A stretch of DNA of 38,684 nt from Mycobacterium sp. 1423905.2. Its GTDB lineage: Bacteria > Actinomycetota > Actinomycetes > Mycobacteriales > Mycobacteriaceae. Location of the stretch: NCBI RefSeq assembly GCF_001673155.1, contig NZ_LZLE01000041.1, positions 1 to 38,684 on the forward strand, in the 5' to 3' direction. Every line of letters starts with the position of its first letter. Positions within the stretch are counted from its first letter, which is position 1. Both the position numbers and the translations under genes were made by a program. The notes beneath the pieces were generated by a model. The model had not been told where the DNA came from. It did no database searches and saw nothing but the letters and a program-made list of their open reading frames with translations. Of this stretch, positions 9,142 to 19,108 are shown in pieces.

Positions 9142-9948
9142 ATGATTTCGGCTTTCTTCTCCCGGCTCGGTCGGGTGCGATTCACTGTCGGATACGTCGC
9201 CTCGTTGGCTGCTGTCAGCACCGCCCTCCTGATGCTCAGCCCCCAGGCGCACGACCGGCTGATTCGGCATGCCAGCACCAACCTGCACAACCTGGCCCAT
9301 GGGCGCTTGCTGACGCTGCTGGGCAGCGCCTTCGTGGTGGAGGCCGGGCCGCTCTACTTCTGGATGCCGTTCCTGGCTTGCCTGCTTGCCCTGGTCGAGT
9401 TGCATCTGCGCACCATTCGCCTGTTCGTGGCGTTTCTGGTCGGCCACATCGGGGCGACTCTGGTCGTCGCCGCCGCGTTGGCCGGGGGCGTCGAATTCGG
9501 ATTGCTGCCGCGGTCCATCGCCCGGGCCAGCGACGTCGGGATGAGCTATGGCGCCCTGGCGGCGCTGGGCGCACTGACCGCTGCCATCCCGCGTCGCTGG
9601 CAGCCGGCCTGGATCGGCTGGTGGATTTCGTTGAGCGTTGCCGCGGCCTTCATCGGTGGCGAGTTCACCAACGCCGGCCACGCCGTCGCGCTGATGTTGG
9701 GCATTCTGGTCGCCGTCCGGTTTCGTCTGCCGGTGCACTGGACGCCGGTGCGCTGCCTGATGTTGTTGGGCTCGGCCGGGTTCGGGTTCCTGCTGCTGGC
9801 CCACTCCTGGTGGACGATGAGCGTCGGACTGGTCTTAGGCGGACTTGGCGCCGTCGCAGCCCACGAGTTCGCTCGCTGGCTTGATTTACGCGGCGCCACC
9901 GCGCCGGACGAGGCGCTGACCGCCCCGCAACCCGCGCTCAGCGCCTGA
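9142..9948 (+). CDS. Rhomboid-like polytopic membrane protein, Rv1648-like
   Basis: The 268-residue protein has about six or seven hydrophobic segments (13-32, 52-66, 71-88, 92-115, 132-149, 160-193, 203-243). Three elements recall the rhomboid intramembrane protease fold: HNLAHGRLLTLLGS (49-62) at the place of the rhomboid HxxxN helix, GMSYGALAALG (133-143) in place of the GxSG serine helix, and GHAVALMLG (179-187) in place of the histidine helix. S135 and H180 could form a Ser-His dyad. Some rhomboid-like proteins are inactive, so protease activity is only a possibility. GGAAGG precedes the ATG. It follows the cyclase gene by nine bases, suggesting a functional pair. Confidence 0.7.
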   Translation: MISAFFSRLGRVRFTVGYVASLAAVSTALLMLSPQAHDRLIRHASTNLHNLAHGRLLTLLGSAFVVEAGPLYFWMPFLACLLALVELHLRTIRLFVAFLVGHIGATLVVAAALAGGVEFGLLPRSIARASDVGMSYGALAALGALTAAIPRRWQPAWIGWWISLSVAAAFIGGEFTNAGHAVALMLGILVAVRFRLPVHWTPVRCLMLLGSAGFGFLLLAHSWWTMSVGLVLGGLGAVAAHEFARWLDLRGATAPDEALTAPQPALSA

Positions 9949-10014
9949 CACCCCGCTCCGGCCGGTATCGCCTGAGCGCAAACGCGCACGCCCAGCGCAC
10001 TGCGTCTCATCACC

Positions 10015-10020
10015 TATGAT
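10015..10020 (+). promoter_or_regulatory. Putative pheST -10 element
   Basis: TATGAT is a near-consensus -10 with no clear -35. Transcription near 10027 would give a leader of about 107 bases before pheS. I see no Phe-rich leader peptide, T-box motif or terminator in this leader. Confidence 0.5.
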
Positions 10021-10115
10021 CGGCTTTTGCGCTACGCCGTCGCGGGCAAGTCCACCTGCACAGCCTTGCTTGGCTCGCGACGATGCGGGCGCTCAGCCTC
10101 ATTGACCAGGATTGA

Positions 10116-11182
<1,067 letters not shown>

Positions 11183-11183
<1 letters not shown>

Positions 11184-13669
11184 TGCGGGTTCCGTATAGC
11201 TGGCTGCGCGAGGCCGTTTGCGCCGGCGCACCCGACTGGGACGTCACACCCGGCGACCTCGAGCAGGCGCTGGTGCGCATCGGCCACGAGGTTGAAGAGG
11301 TGAGCGCGCTCGGTCCGGTCGACGGACCGCTGACCGTGGGGCGCGTGGCTCAGATCGAGGAGCTCACCGGGTTCAAGAAACCGATCCGAGCGTGCGCGGT
11401 CGATGTCGGTAACGGTAAGTCGCAGGAAATCGTCTGCGGGGCAACGAACTTCGCGACAGGCGACTTGGTGGTGGTGGCGCTGCCCGGCACCACCTTACCG
11501 GGCGGCTTCACCATCGCCACTCGCAAAACCTACGGCCGCACCTCCGACGGCATGATCTGCTCGGCCGCCGAACTTGGCCTGGGCGCAGACCATTCGGGGA
11601 TCCTGGTGCTGCCGCCGGGCACGGCCGAGCCGGGAACCGACGGCGCTGAGGTGCTTGGCCTCGACGATGTGGTGTTCAACCTGGCGATTACCCCAGACCG
11701 GGGCTACGTCATGTCGGTGCGCGGCTTGGCTCGCGAAATCGCCTGCGCCTACGACTTACCGTTCGTCGACCCCGCACATGTCGACCCGCTGCCGGTCGAG
11801 GGGGAGGCGTGGCCACTGACCGTAGCGCCCGAGACGGGAGTGCGCCGGTTCGCGTTGCGTCCGGTCACCGGGATCGACCCGGCCGCCGTCTCCCCGTGGT
11901 GGTTGCAGCGCCGACTGCTGCTGTGCGGCGTCCGCGCGACGTCCCCTGCCGTGGACGTGACCAACTACGTGATGCTCGAACTCGGCCACCCCATGCACGC
12001 CCACGACCGCAACCGGATCACCGGTGCCTTGGGAGTGCGATTCGCCCGGCCCGGTGAAACAGTCGTCACGCTCGACGACATCGAGCGCCGCCTCGACCCG
12101 GCCGACGTGCTCATCGTCGACGACGTCGCAACGGCTGCCATCGGCGGTGTCATGGGCGCGGCCAGCACCGAAGTGCGCGACGACTCCACCGACGTGTTGC
12201 TCGAGGCCGCGGTGTGGGACGCCGCTGCGGTGTCCCGGACCCAGCGCAGGCTGCATCTGCCCAGCGAAGCCGCCCGCCGGTACGAACGTGCCGTCGATCC
12301 CGCCATCTCGGTGGCCGCCTTGGACCGGTGTGCCGCGCTACTTGCCGAGATCGCCGGGGGAGCGGTGTCGCCCGCCCTGACCGATTGGCGTGGTGAACCG
12401 CCGCGCGAGGACTGGTCGTTGCCGCCGATCCGGATTGAAGCCGACTTGCCGGACCGGTTCGCCGGCGTGGCCTATCCACCTGGCACGACGCCTCGGCGCC
12501 TGACCCAGATTGGCGCGGCGGTGGTGCAGGACGGTGACACTCTGACGGTGACACCGCCGAGTTGGCGTCCGGATCTGCTGCAACCGGCCGACCTCGTCGA
12601 AGAGGTACTGCGACTGGAGGGATTGGAAGTGGTGCCCTCGGTGCTGCCGTCGGCGCCCGCCGGCCGGGGGCTCACTCCGGCGCAGAAGCGTCGCCGGGCG
12701 GTGGGCAGGTCGCTGGCGCAGTCGGGCTTCGTCGAAATACTGCCGACGCCCTTTCTGCCCGCGGGCGTGTTCGACGTGTGGGGGCTGCCGGCCGACGATG
12801 CCCGACGAGCCACGACCGATGTGCTCAACCCCTTGGAGGCCGACCGTCCGCAACTGGCTACCACGCTCCTGCCGGGACTGTTGGAAGCGCTGAGCCGCAA
12901 CGTGTCTCGCGGCCTTGTCGATGTGGCGCTGTTCGCCGTCGCGCAGGTGGTGCGGCCTACCGATCAGACCCGGGGCGTCGAGTTGATCCCGGTGCACCGT
13001 CGGCCCACCGACGCCGAAATCGCGCTGTTGGACGCTTCGCTGCCTCGCCAACCTCAGCATGTCGCTGCGGTTTTGGCGGGCCTGCGCGAGCCGCGCGGCC
13101 CTTGGGGCCCGGGTCGCCCGGCCCAAGCCTGGGATGCTTTCGAAGCGGTGCGGATCGTCGCGCGCGCCTGCGGGGTTGAGCTGACCTTGCAGGCCGCGCA
13201 GTACCTGCCGTGGCATCCCGGCCGGTGCGCCGAAGTGCTCATCGGGGACGTGTCCATCGGTCATGCGGGGCAGCTGCATCCGGCCGTCATCGAGCGCGCC
13301 GGCCTACCGAAAGGTACCTGCGCGGTCGAGTTGAATCTCGATGCCATCCCGATCGTGGAAACGCTGCCGACCCCGAAGGTGTCGCCTTTCCCCGCCGTGT
13401 TCCAGGATGTCAGCTTGGTGGTGCCGGCCGAGGTTCCCGCCCAGTCGGTGCTGGATGCGGTCCGCGAAGGGGCCGGCGGACTCTTGGAGGATGCTCAGCT
13501 CTACGACGTCTTCACCGGCCCGCAGATCGGCGAGGGCCGCAAGTCGCTCACCTTCGCACTGCGCTTCCGAGCGACGGACCGGACCCTCACCGAGGACGAC
13601 GCCAGCGCGGCGCGCGACGCCGCCGTGCGATGCGCCGCCGACCGCCTGGGGGCAGTGCTGCGGGGCTGA
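11183..13669 (+). CDS. pheT: Phenylalanyl-tRNA synthetase beta subunit
   Basis: It is the partner of PheS, providing tRNA-binding and editing functions. It has 828 residues, normal for the bacterial family. In order: N-terminal core [12 protein letters not shown], a tRNA-binding OB domain (about 40-160, [19 protein letters not shown]), the B3/B4 editing domain (about 220-400, with [18 protein letters not shown]), the B5 domain, a catalytic-like domain ([14 protein letters not shown] onward) and a C-terminal anticodon-binding FDX-ACB domain ([14 protein letters not shown] to the end). It is translationally coupled to pheS. No strong terminator follows; the promoter region of the PE block begins within 50 bases. 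Confidence 0.97.
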
Positions 13670-13716
13670 TCTTCGGCCGTGACCTGCGCGTTAGGCCTGC
13701 GCAACCGTATAAATCG

Positions 13717-13734
13717 CTGTGAGTTGCTTCACAG
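13717..13734 (+). promoter_or_regulatory. Perfect CRP-type binding site upstream of the PE block
   Basis: CTGTGA-GTTGCT-TCACAG is a perfect inverted repeat containing TGTGA-N6-TCACA, the consensus of E. coli CRP and of M. tuberculosis CRP (Rv3676). Its centre is about 26 bases before the inferred start, over the -35 position of the TATATT promoter at 13740. That placement suggests repression, or replacement of the -35, rather than classical class I or class II activation. Binding is an inference from sequence. Confidence 0.65.
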
Positions 13735-13739
13735 GGATT

Positions 13740-13745
13740 TATATT
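13740..13745 (+). promoter_or_regulatory. Putative -10 of the PE block
   Basis: TATATT is a good -10. The only -35 candidate 17 bases upstream is CTGTGA, which is the left half of the CRP-type site. The start would be near 13752, giving a leader of about 96 bases before the first PE gene. Confidence 0.5.
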
Positions 13746-13753
13746 GGTTGTCT

Positions 13754-13772
13754 TAGTGACTGTCAGTCATTA
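13754..13772 (+). promoter_or_regulatory. Imperfect palindrome at the start of the PE transcript
   Basis: TAGTGACTG and CAGTCATTA flank a single T and match at eight of nine positions, with a perfect core TGACTG-T-CAGTCA (13757-13769). It lies just after the inferred transcription start, where it could be an operator or a 5'-end hairpin. No specific regulator is recognised. Confidence 0.4.
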
Positions 13773-13784
13773 CATTGAGCTTCT

Positions 13785-13803
13785 CAGTGACCCATGGTCA
13801 CTG
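13785..13803 (+). promoter_or_regulatory. Perfect palindrome in the leader of the first PE gene
   Basis: CAGTGACC-CAT-GGTCACTG has eight-base arms and a three-base centre. It is the second inverted repeat within 50 bases and shares the GTGAC/GTCAC core with the CRP-type site, but its spacing (seven bases between GTGA and TCAC) is wrong for CRP. It may be a leader hairpin or another operator. Confidence 0.4.
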
Positions 13804-13847
13804 TGGTGGGGGCCAAAGAGGAGACCGGGGGGTCGAGAGGAGACGTA

Positions 13848-15500
13848 ATGTCGTTTGTGTCCGCGGCGCCCCAATTGCTCGAGGCGGCGGCTCAGGACCT
13901 GGCCGGGATCCGTTCAGCGTTAAGCACGGCGACCGCCGCTGCGGCCAACCCGACCACGAACTTGCTGGCAGCTGGAGCCGACGAGGTGTCGGCGGCCATT
14001 TCCCAGCTTTTCGGCGTCCATGGCCAAGAATTCCAGGCTCTTCACGCCCAAGCTGCGGCCTTTCACGACGAGTTCGTCAGCCTGCTCAACGCTGGTGCCG
14101 GTGCTTATGCCAGCGCGGAGGCCGCGGGTGCGCAGACGCTGCTGAGCGCGGCCGCCTCGCCGGTCGAGGCATTCCTCGGTCAGCCGTTGCTCGGCGGCGG
14201 CGCCGCCTTGACCGGTCAGATCCAAGCGGGCGTGCAGGCGCTCACCGGCGGCATCAGTGGCGTGCCGGGGGTGTCAGGCTTGCTCAGCGCGCTCGAGACC
14301 ACCGGCGGCGATGCGCTGACGGGCGGGTTGCCGGCATTGATCAACAATGCGAATGCTTTCGGCGCGACGGTTGCGGCCCCGTATCAGGCATTGGTCGCCA
14401 ATACGGTCAACAACCTGCAGGCGATCGGAAACACGTTCGGCGCCAATCCATTTCCTTTCCTCAACCAACTCGTCAACAACCAGGTTCTCTACGGGCAGAC
14501 GATCGCCAATGCGATCGGAACGGGCATCACGAATCTTCCCGCCGAGTTGGCCAACCTTCCGGCAACCGTCCAGGCCGGCGTCCAACAGCTGCTCTCCTTC
14601 AATCCGGCGCCGTTTGTGCAGCAGTTCATCACCAACCAGGTCGGATACGCCCAGACGATTGCCACCGGGCTGCAAAGTGCCGCCCAAGACCTCGGGAACG
14701 GCCTGCTCGGGTTGCCCTCGGCCTTCCAAACGGCCGGGAACGCGCTTGTCGCCGGTGACTTCCAGGGTGCGGTGAACGCGATCAGTCAGGGAGTCCAGAA
14801 CGTCTTCCTGCCTGGTTTCCAGCAGCTGAGCATCGACATCAGCGAGCTCGGCTCGCCGACAGCCGTGCCGCTGGCTATCACCCCGTTGGGCCCACTAGGG
14901 GACCTCGCGCCGATCCTTGCGATTCCGGGCCAGATGGCGCAGAACTTCACCAACCTGTTGCCGGCCGGTTCCATCCCGGCACTGATGGCGCAGAACTTCA
15001 CCAACGTGCTGACGACGGTCACAGATTTCGGCGCGACGTTCAATCCGGGAAATCTTGGTGTGACTTTCGGATTACCTCTGCAGGTTCTTTTTGACGGCAT
15101 CGGTGCGCCGATCAACGCGTTGAGCGCAGCGAATTCAAGCGCCACGGCGTTGGCAAGTGCGGTACAAACCGGTGACTTAGCAGGCGCGGCAGCGGCTTTC
15201 CTGACCGCTCCGGCGAACGTTGCCAACGGCTTCCTCAACGGACAAACGTTGATCGACTTGCCGCCGCTGACGATAAATGTGACAGCTGGTGGTTTTCCGG
15301 TCACCGCCCTGAGCTCCACGGCCGAACTGCCACTGGGCGGTCTGCTCACTCCGCTAAGTCCGATCGTTCTCGGTGGTGGCTTAGGACCAGTCCCGGGCAC
15401 GCAGATTGGCGGCATCATTCCCGGCTTCCTGAGCTTCGGGTCGCAACTGGCGCAGGCGATTGCGTTGCCTCCGCCGGTCCTGCCGCAATTCATCTTCTAG
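13848..15500 (+). CDS. PE-family protein with long C-terminal domain (first of three paralogues)
   Basis: It has 550 residues from ATG 13848, chosen because AGAGGAGA lies five bases upstream and because MSFV is the usual PE start; an ATG 18 codons earlier lacks this. Residues 1-95 form the PE helical hairpin, with AAADEVSAAIS-type core and YASAE at 87-91, the YxxxD/E type VII secretion signal. Residues from about 185 to the end form a hydrophobic domain shared with the next two genes: YQALVANTVNNLQAIG, NPFPFLNQLVNNQ, GLPLQVLFDGIGAPI, ANGFLNGQTLIDLP and the terminal IGGIIPGFLSFGSQLAQAI. It has no PGRS or MPTR repeats. Secretion by an ESX system to the cell surface is likely; function is unknown. 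Confidence 0.88.
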   Translation: MSFVSAAPQLLEAAAQDLAGIRSALSTATAAAANPTTNLLAAGADEVSAAISQLFGVHGQEFQALHAQAAAFHDEFVSLLNAGAGAYASAEAAGAQTLLSAAASPVEAFLGQPLLGGGAALTGQIQAGVQALTGGISGVPGVSGLLSALETTGGDALTGGLPALINNANAFGATVAAPYQALVANTVNNLQAIGNTFGANPFPFLNQLVNNQVLYGQTIANAIGTGITNLPAELANLPATVQAGVQQLLSFNPAPFVQQFITNQVGYAQTIATGLQSAAQDLGNGLLGLPSAFQTAGNALVAGDFQGAVNAISQGVQNVFLPGFQQLSIDISELGSPTAVPLAITPLGPLGDLAPILAIPGQMAQNFTNLLPAGSIPALMAQNFTNVLTTVTDFGATFNPGNLGVTFGLPLQVLFDGIGAPINALSAANSSATALASAVQTGDLAGAAAAFLTAPANVANGFLNGQTLIDLPPLTINVTAGGFPVTALSSTAELPLGGLLTPLSPIVLGGGLGPVPGTQIGGIIPGFLSFGSQLAQAIALPPPVLPQFIF

Positions 15501-15510
15501 TAGTCACCGA

Positions 15511-15544
15511 CGTCGGCCCGCCGGCACTGCTCGGCGGGTCGGCG
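15511..15544 (+). terminator. Hairpin after the first PE gene
   Basis: The stem 15511-15523 pairs with 15532-15544 (13 pairs including two G-U, with a perfect CCCGCCG/CGGCGGG core) around an eight-base loop. It begins 11 bases after the stop and has no U-tract, as in many mycobacterial terminator candidates. It may separate this gene from the next PE gene, which has its own weak TAGGCT element (15737-15742). Confidence 0.45.
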
Positions 15545-15788
15545 AGTTCGGCTGTGCAACAGCGCATCCGAATGAGCGTCCAGGCAGTGATATGCGGCGA
15601 TCGACCGCCGTCGCCGCACACTGAAAGCCCAGAATGCGCTTTCGGCGCTCGACACGTCTTGGCCGACGAGCGGCCCGCCAGCGGGGACTCAGATAACGAA
15701 ATATGCAAATCGCTTCCTGTTAAGACTCCGTCTGACTAGGCTCCACTCACCTTTATTGCCGTCGGGTGGTCCGTCGAGGGAGCCGAAT

Positions 15789-17171
15789 ATGTCGTATCTG
15801 ACCACTGCGCCTGAATCGTTAACGGCAGCTGCCGGCAATTTAGCCGGTATTCGGTCTTTACTCGGTGACGCCGCCGCGGCAGCGTCCGGTCCCACCACGA
15901 GCGTCGTGGCAGCAGCCGCCGACGATATCTCCGCAGCCGTCTCACAATTCTTCGGTTCGTATGGACACGAATTTCAAACGCTCAATGCCCAAGCGTCGGC
16001 GTTTCACGAGGAATTCGTACGACTGCTGAACGGCAGTGCGAACGCTTATCTCACGACGGAGATAGCGAATGCGGAGCAGAATCTGCTGCAAGCAATCAAT
16101 GCACCCGCACAAGCGCTACTGGCTCAAGCGGCAATCGGCGCCGACTTCATCGGCGCTCGAACGGCGTCGCTCCGAGCGGGCGTTGCCAACGCCGTGTCAG
16201 CCCGCAGCGGCGCCGCGTCGCTGCTCGCGCGCAGAGTTGCGGCCGACCTAGCACTTCGTTCACCGGTCGCGAGCCCACTTCCGGTCGGCGGCGCCTACCA
16301 GAACCTCATCGCCAACACAGAGGCGAACCTGTCGCTCATCAACCAAACCTGGGCCGCCAATCCCGCGCCCTTCCTCAACCAATTCATCGCCAACCAGCAG
16401 GCCTACGCCCAAACGATCGGCGCAGCCCTCCACAGCGCGGGCCAGGACTTTGGCGCCGGCCTAGCCGCATTGCCCGCCGCGTACCAAGCGGCATTTCAGG
16501 CCCTTGCGGCCGGTGACATCGGGGCCGCTGTCCAGGCGCTGGGCAAGGGCTATTTAAACCTCGCCTTCACCGGATTCGATTACAGCAACGTACCTACCGT
16601 GACGCTGGAAGGCGCCCTGGGGAATTTACTTCCCGTTGCCTCGATTCCGGGAGCGATTTCTCAGAACATGACCAACGTAATTCAACTGATCACCGATACG
16701 TCGATCACGACCAATATTTCGCTGATCAACCCATCGTTTACGACGGGGCTACCGCTGACACTCGCACTGGATGCGCTCGGAGCGCCGATATTGACCGGGC
16801 AAGCGGCTCTGCAAAGCGGGGCTACGTTCTTCACCGCGCTACAAGCGGGCAATGCCGCGGGTGCGTTCGGGGCGTTGATTGACGCGCCGGCCGCCATTGC
16901 CAACGGATTTTTGAACGGTCAAGGGGCAATAACCCTTGAGCTGCCGGCATCGCTGTCACCGGTCACCGGCACGCAGTCACTGACCGCTGCGATTCCGATC
17001 GGCGGACTCCTCGCTCCGGCCCGGCCTGGAGTCGCGACGGCGGTGGTGCACCTGATCGGACCGCCGATCACACAGCAGATTCCGTTGGGCGGCACGCAAT
17101 TTGGTGGCCTGTTTCCCGGTCTGCTCAACGCCTCCGGACAGTTGGCGGCGGTCATCAACCCTGTCGGATAG
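15789..17171 (+). CDS. PE-family protein (second paralogue)
   Basis: It has 460 residues from ATG 15789, with GAGGGAG six bases upstream; an ATG 11 codons earlier lacks such a site. The PE domain occupies residues 1-95, with ADDISAAVSQFFGSYG and the secretion motif YLTTE at 87-91. The C-terminal domain matches that of its neighbours: YQNLIANTEANLSLIN, NPAPFLNQFIANQQAYAQTI, GLPLTLALDALGAPI, ANGFLNGQGAITLELP and the ending FGGLFPGLLNASGQLA. It lacks the roughly 35-residue extra segment seen between the FLNQ motif and the second AQTI motif of the first paralogue, so it is shorter. Codon use is somewhat less GC-biased than in the giant gene downstream. Function unknown. Confidence 0.87.
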   Translation: MSYLTTAPESLTAAAGNLAGIRSLLGDAAAAASGPTTSVVAAAADDISAAVSQFFGSYGHEFQTLNAQASAFHEEFVRLLNGSANAYLTTEIANAEQNLLQAINAPAQALLAQAAIGADFIGARTASLRAGVANAVSARSGAASLLARRVAADLALRSPVASPLPVGGAYQNLIANTEANLSLINQTWAANPAPFLNQFIANQQAYAQTIGAALHSAGQDFGAGLAALPAAYQAAFQALAAGDIGAAVQALGKGYLNLAFTGFDYSNVPTVTLEGALGNLLPVASIPGAISQNMTNVIQLITDTSITTNISLINPSFTTGLPLTLALDALGAPILTGQAALQSGATFFTALQAGNAAGAFGALIDAPAAIANGFLNGQGAITLELPASLSPVTGTQSLTAAIPIGGLLAPARPGVATAVVHLIGPPITQQIPLGGTQFGGLFPGLLNASGQLAAVINPVG

Positions 17172-17268
17172 TGCTTGACCCTCGACCTAAGCATGGTGCC
17201 TTATTAGGTTTGGGTTTAATAGCGAACGGGTAGGCGCGTGCTGCGCTGTCGGTCGAGAGGAGATTGCT

Positions 17269-19098
17269 ATGTCCTTCGTAATCGCCGATACGGAAGCAGT
17301 GATCGCGGCGGCGGGCAATCTCTCGGGCATCGAGACCACTTTGCGTGAGGCCGCCGCAGCCGCGGCGGCGCCGACCACTCAAGTCGCCGCTGCGGCCGCA
17401 GATGAGATCTCGGCCGCAGTTTCCCGGCTGTTCGGCACCTTCGGTCAAGATTTCCAAGCGATCAACGCTCAGGCGGCAGCATTCCACGCCGAGTTCGTAC
17501 GTCTACTCAACGGCGGCGCGGGGGCCTACCTTTCTACGGAGATCGTCAACGCGGAGCAGACCTTGCTCAGCGCATTGAACGCTCCGGCGCAGACGTTGCT
17601 GGGCCCGGCCGCGGCCGCGGTGCCCCCAGCCGCCCCGCTCCTCGGCATTCCCGGGCTGCCCGAAATACCGGTCCTGGGCGGTGGCACCGGTGGCGGCCTC
17701 CTCGGCGGCCTCGGCGGACTGCTAGGCGGTAGCGGCGGAATACTCGACCCGATCCTGTTCGGCGGCACCGGTGGTCTGCTGGGTCCGCTGATCGGCGGCA
17801 ACGGCATCTTGAGTTCGCTCGTCGGCGGCGGACCATTGGGCCCACTGTTCAACGGCATCGGCCAACAGTTCGGCAACACCGTCTCCGCACTCATCAACGG
17901 CAGCTTCTTCACCAACCCGCTTCAGGTCTTGCTGCCAGGGTTGTTCCCGCAGACCGGTGGCGCGCCCGCCATCCCCGCATTCGGTGGCGCATGGCAACAG
18001 CTCTTCCTGCACACCTCCACCAACTTGCAGGCGCTCGGCGCCGCAATCGCCGCCGATCCCTTCCCGTTGCTGCGCCAGATCATTGCCAATCAGCAGGGCT
18101 ACGCCTACTTGACCGGCCGGGACCTCGCGCTCGCTTTCGAGAACCTGCCCACCGAGATCGCCAATTTCCCGCAAACCATTCAGAACGGCATCCAAAGCCT
18201 CGCCACCTTCAGCCCCGCCTACTACGCGCAGACCTTCGCCAACGGCACACTGGGTAGCTTCCAGACGCTCAACACGTCGTTTGCCGCCTTCGGCCGTGAC
18301 CTGCAGATCAACCTGGCCAAGTTCCCGGCCGACTGGTCGGTGGTCGGACAAGACATCGCCGCCGGTCAGTACAACCTGGCGGTCAGCGACGGAACCCGGG
18401 CCGTCCTCAATGTCTTCTTGAGTGGCTTCGACACCAGCAACCTGGCCGACATCAAACTGGTGGGTCCGGTGGGCGATCTGTTCCCGGTTCTGAGCCTTCC
18501 GGGCCAGCAGTTACTCGGGGCCAGCACGCTGATACCTGCCCACTCGATTCCGGCGCAGATGACGGCCAACCTGGGTCGCTTCTTCACCGCCCTCGCCGAT
18601 ACCAGCGTGTCGACGACAATCTCCGGGCAACTTGTGCCCACGCCCCAACTGGTGCTCGGCGCCAACTTCGGCTTGCCGTTGCAGCTGCTGTTCGGCGTGG
18701 CGGGTGCGCCGGTCGCCGGCCTCAACGGTCTGGCGACCGCGGGCACGGTGATCGGCGGCGGCATAGCCACGGGCAACCCACTGCAGATCCTCAGCGGTCT
18801 CATCGACTCGCCCGCCTACGTGCTGGACGGGTTGCTCAACGGCGAGGCGATCGTCAACTTGCCGCTGCCGGTCAGCTTCAGCGTGCTCGGATTGGACATC
18901 AATGTGCCGGTCGAGGTGCACCTGCCCTTCAACGGGCTGATCGTTCCGCCCCACGCCATCACGGCGACCGTGCCAATCGAGCTCCTCAATATCAGCGCTC
19001 CCATCAACCTCACCCTCGGCGGCACGAAGTTCGGCGGGCTGGCGCAGCTGCTGGCCACCACCGGCTTCCGCACCCTCGCCGACGCGATCGCCAACTAG
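17269..19098 (+). CDS. PE-family protein with glycine-rich insert (third paralogue)
   Basis: The 609-residue protein starts at ATG 17269 behind GAGAGGAGA. The PE domain fills residues 1-95, with YLSTE at 87-91 as the type VII signal. Residues about 120-190 are a short glycine-rich, PGRS-like linker (GGGTGGGLLGGLGG, GGTGGLLGPLIGG). The long C-terminal domain follows the pattern of the two upstream genes: WQQLFLHTSTNLQALG, DPFPLLRQIIANQQGYA, GLPLQLLFGVAGAPV, LDGLLNGEAIVNLPLP and FGGLAQLLATTG at the end. The insert suggests that PGRS-type linkers were gained or lost between one PE and one C-terminal domain. Ten bases separate its stop from the next gene. Confidence 0.88.
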   Translation: MSFVIADTEAVIAAAGNLSGIETTLREAAAAAAAPTTQVAAAAADEISAAVSRLFGTFGQDFQAINAQAAAFHAEFVRLLNGGAGAYLSTEIVNAEQTLLSALNAPAQTLLGPAAAAVPPAAPLLGIPGLPEIPVLGGGTGGGLLGGLGGLLGGSGGILDPILFGGTGGLLGPLIGGNGILSSLVGGGPLGPLFNGIGQQFGNTVSALINGSFFTNPLQVLLPGLFPQTGGAPAIPAFGGAWQQLFLHTSTNLQALGAAIAADPFPLLRQIIANQQGYAYLTGRDLALAFENLPTEIANFPQTIQNGIQSLATFSPAYYAQTFANGTLGSFQTLNTSFAAFGRDLQINLAKFPADWSVVGQDIAAGQYNLAVSDGTRAVLNVFLSGFDTSNLADIKLVGPVGDLFPVLSLPGQQLLGASTLIPAHSIPAQMTANLGRFFTALADTSVSTTISGQLVPTPQLVLGANFGLPLQLLFGVAGAPVAGLNGLATAGTVIGGGIATGNPLQILSGLIDSPAYVLDGLLNGEAIVNLPLPVSFSVLGLDINVPVEVHLPFNGLIVPPHAITATVPIELLNISAPINLTLGGTKFGGLAQLLATTGFRTLADAIAN

Positions 19099-19108
19099 GG
19101 GCTCGGCA

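Noticed and set aside
13785..13803. Second CRP site
   Set aside because: The spacing between the GTGA and TCAC halves is seven bases, not six, and the outer bases do not match the consensus.
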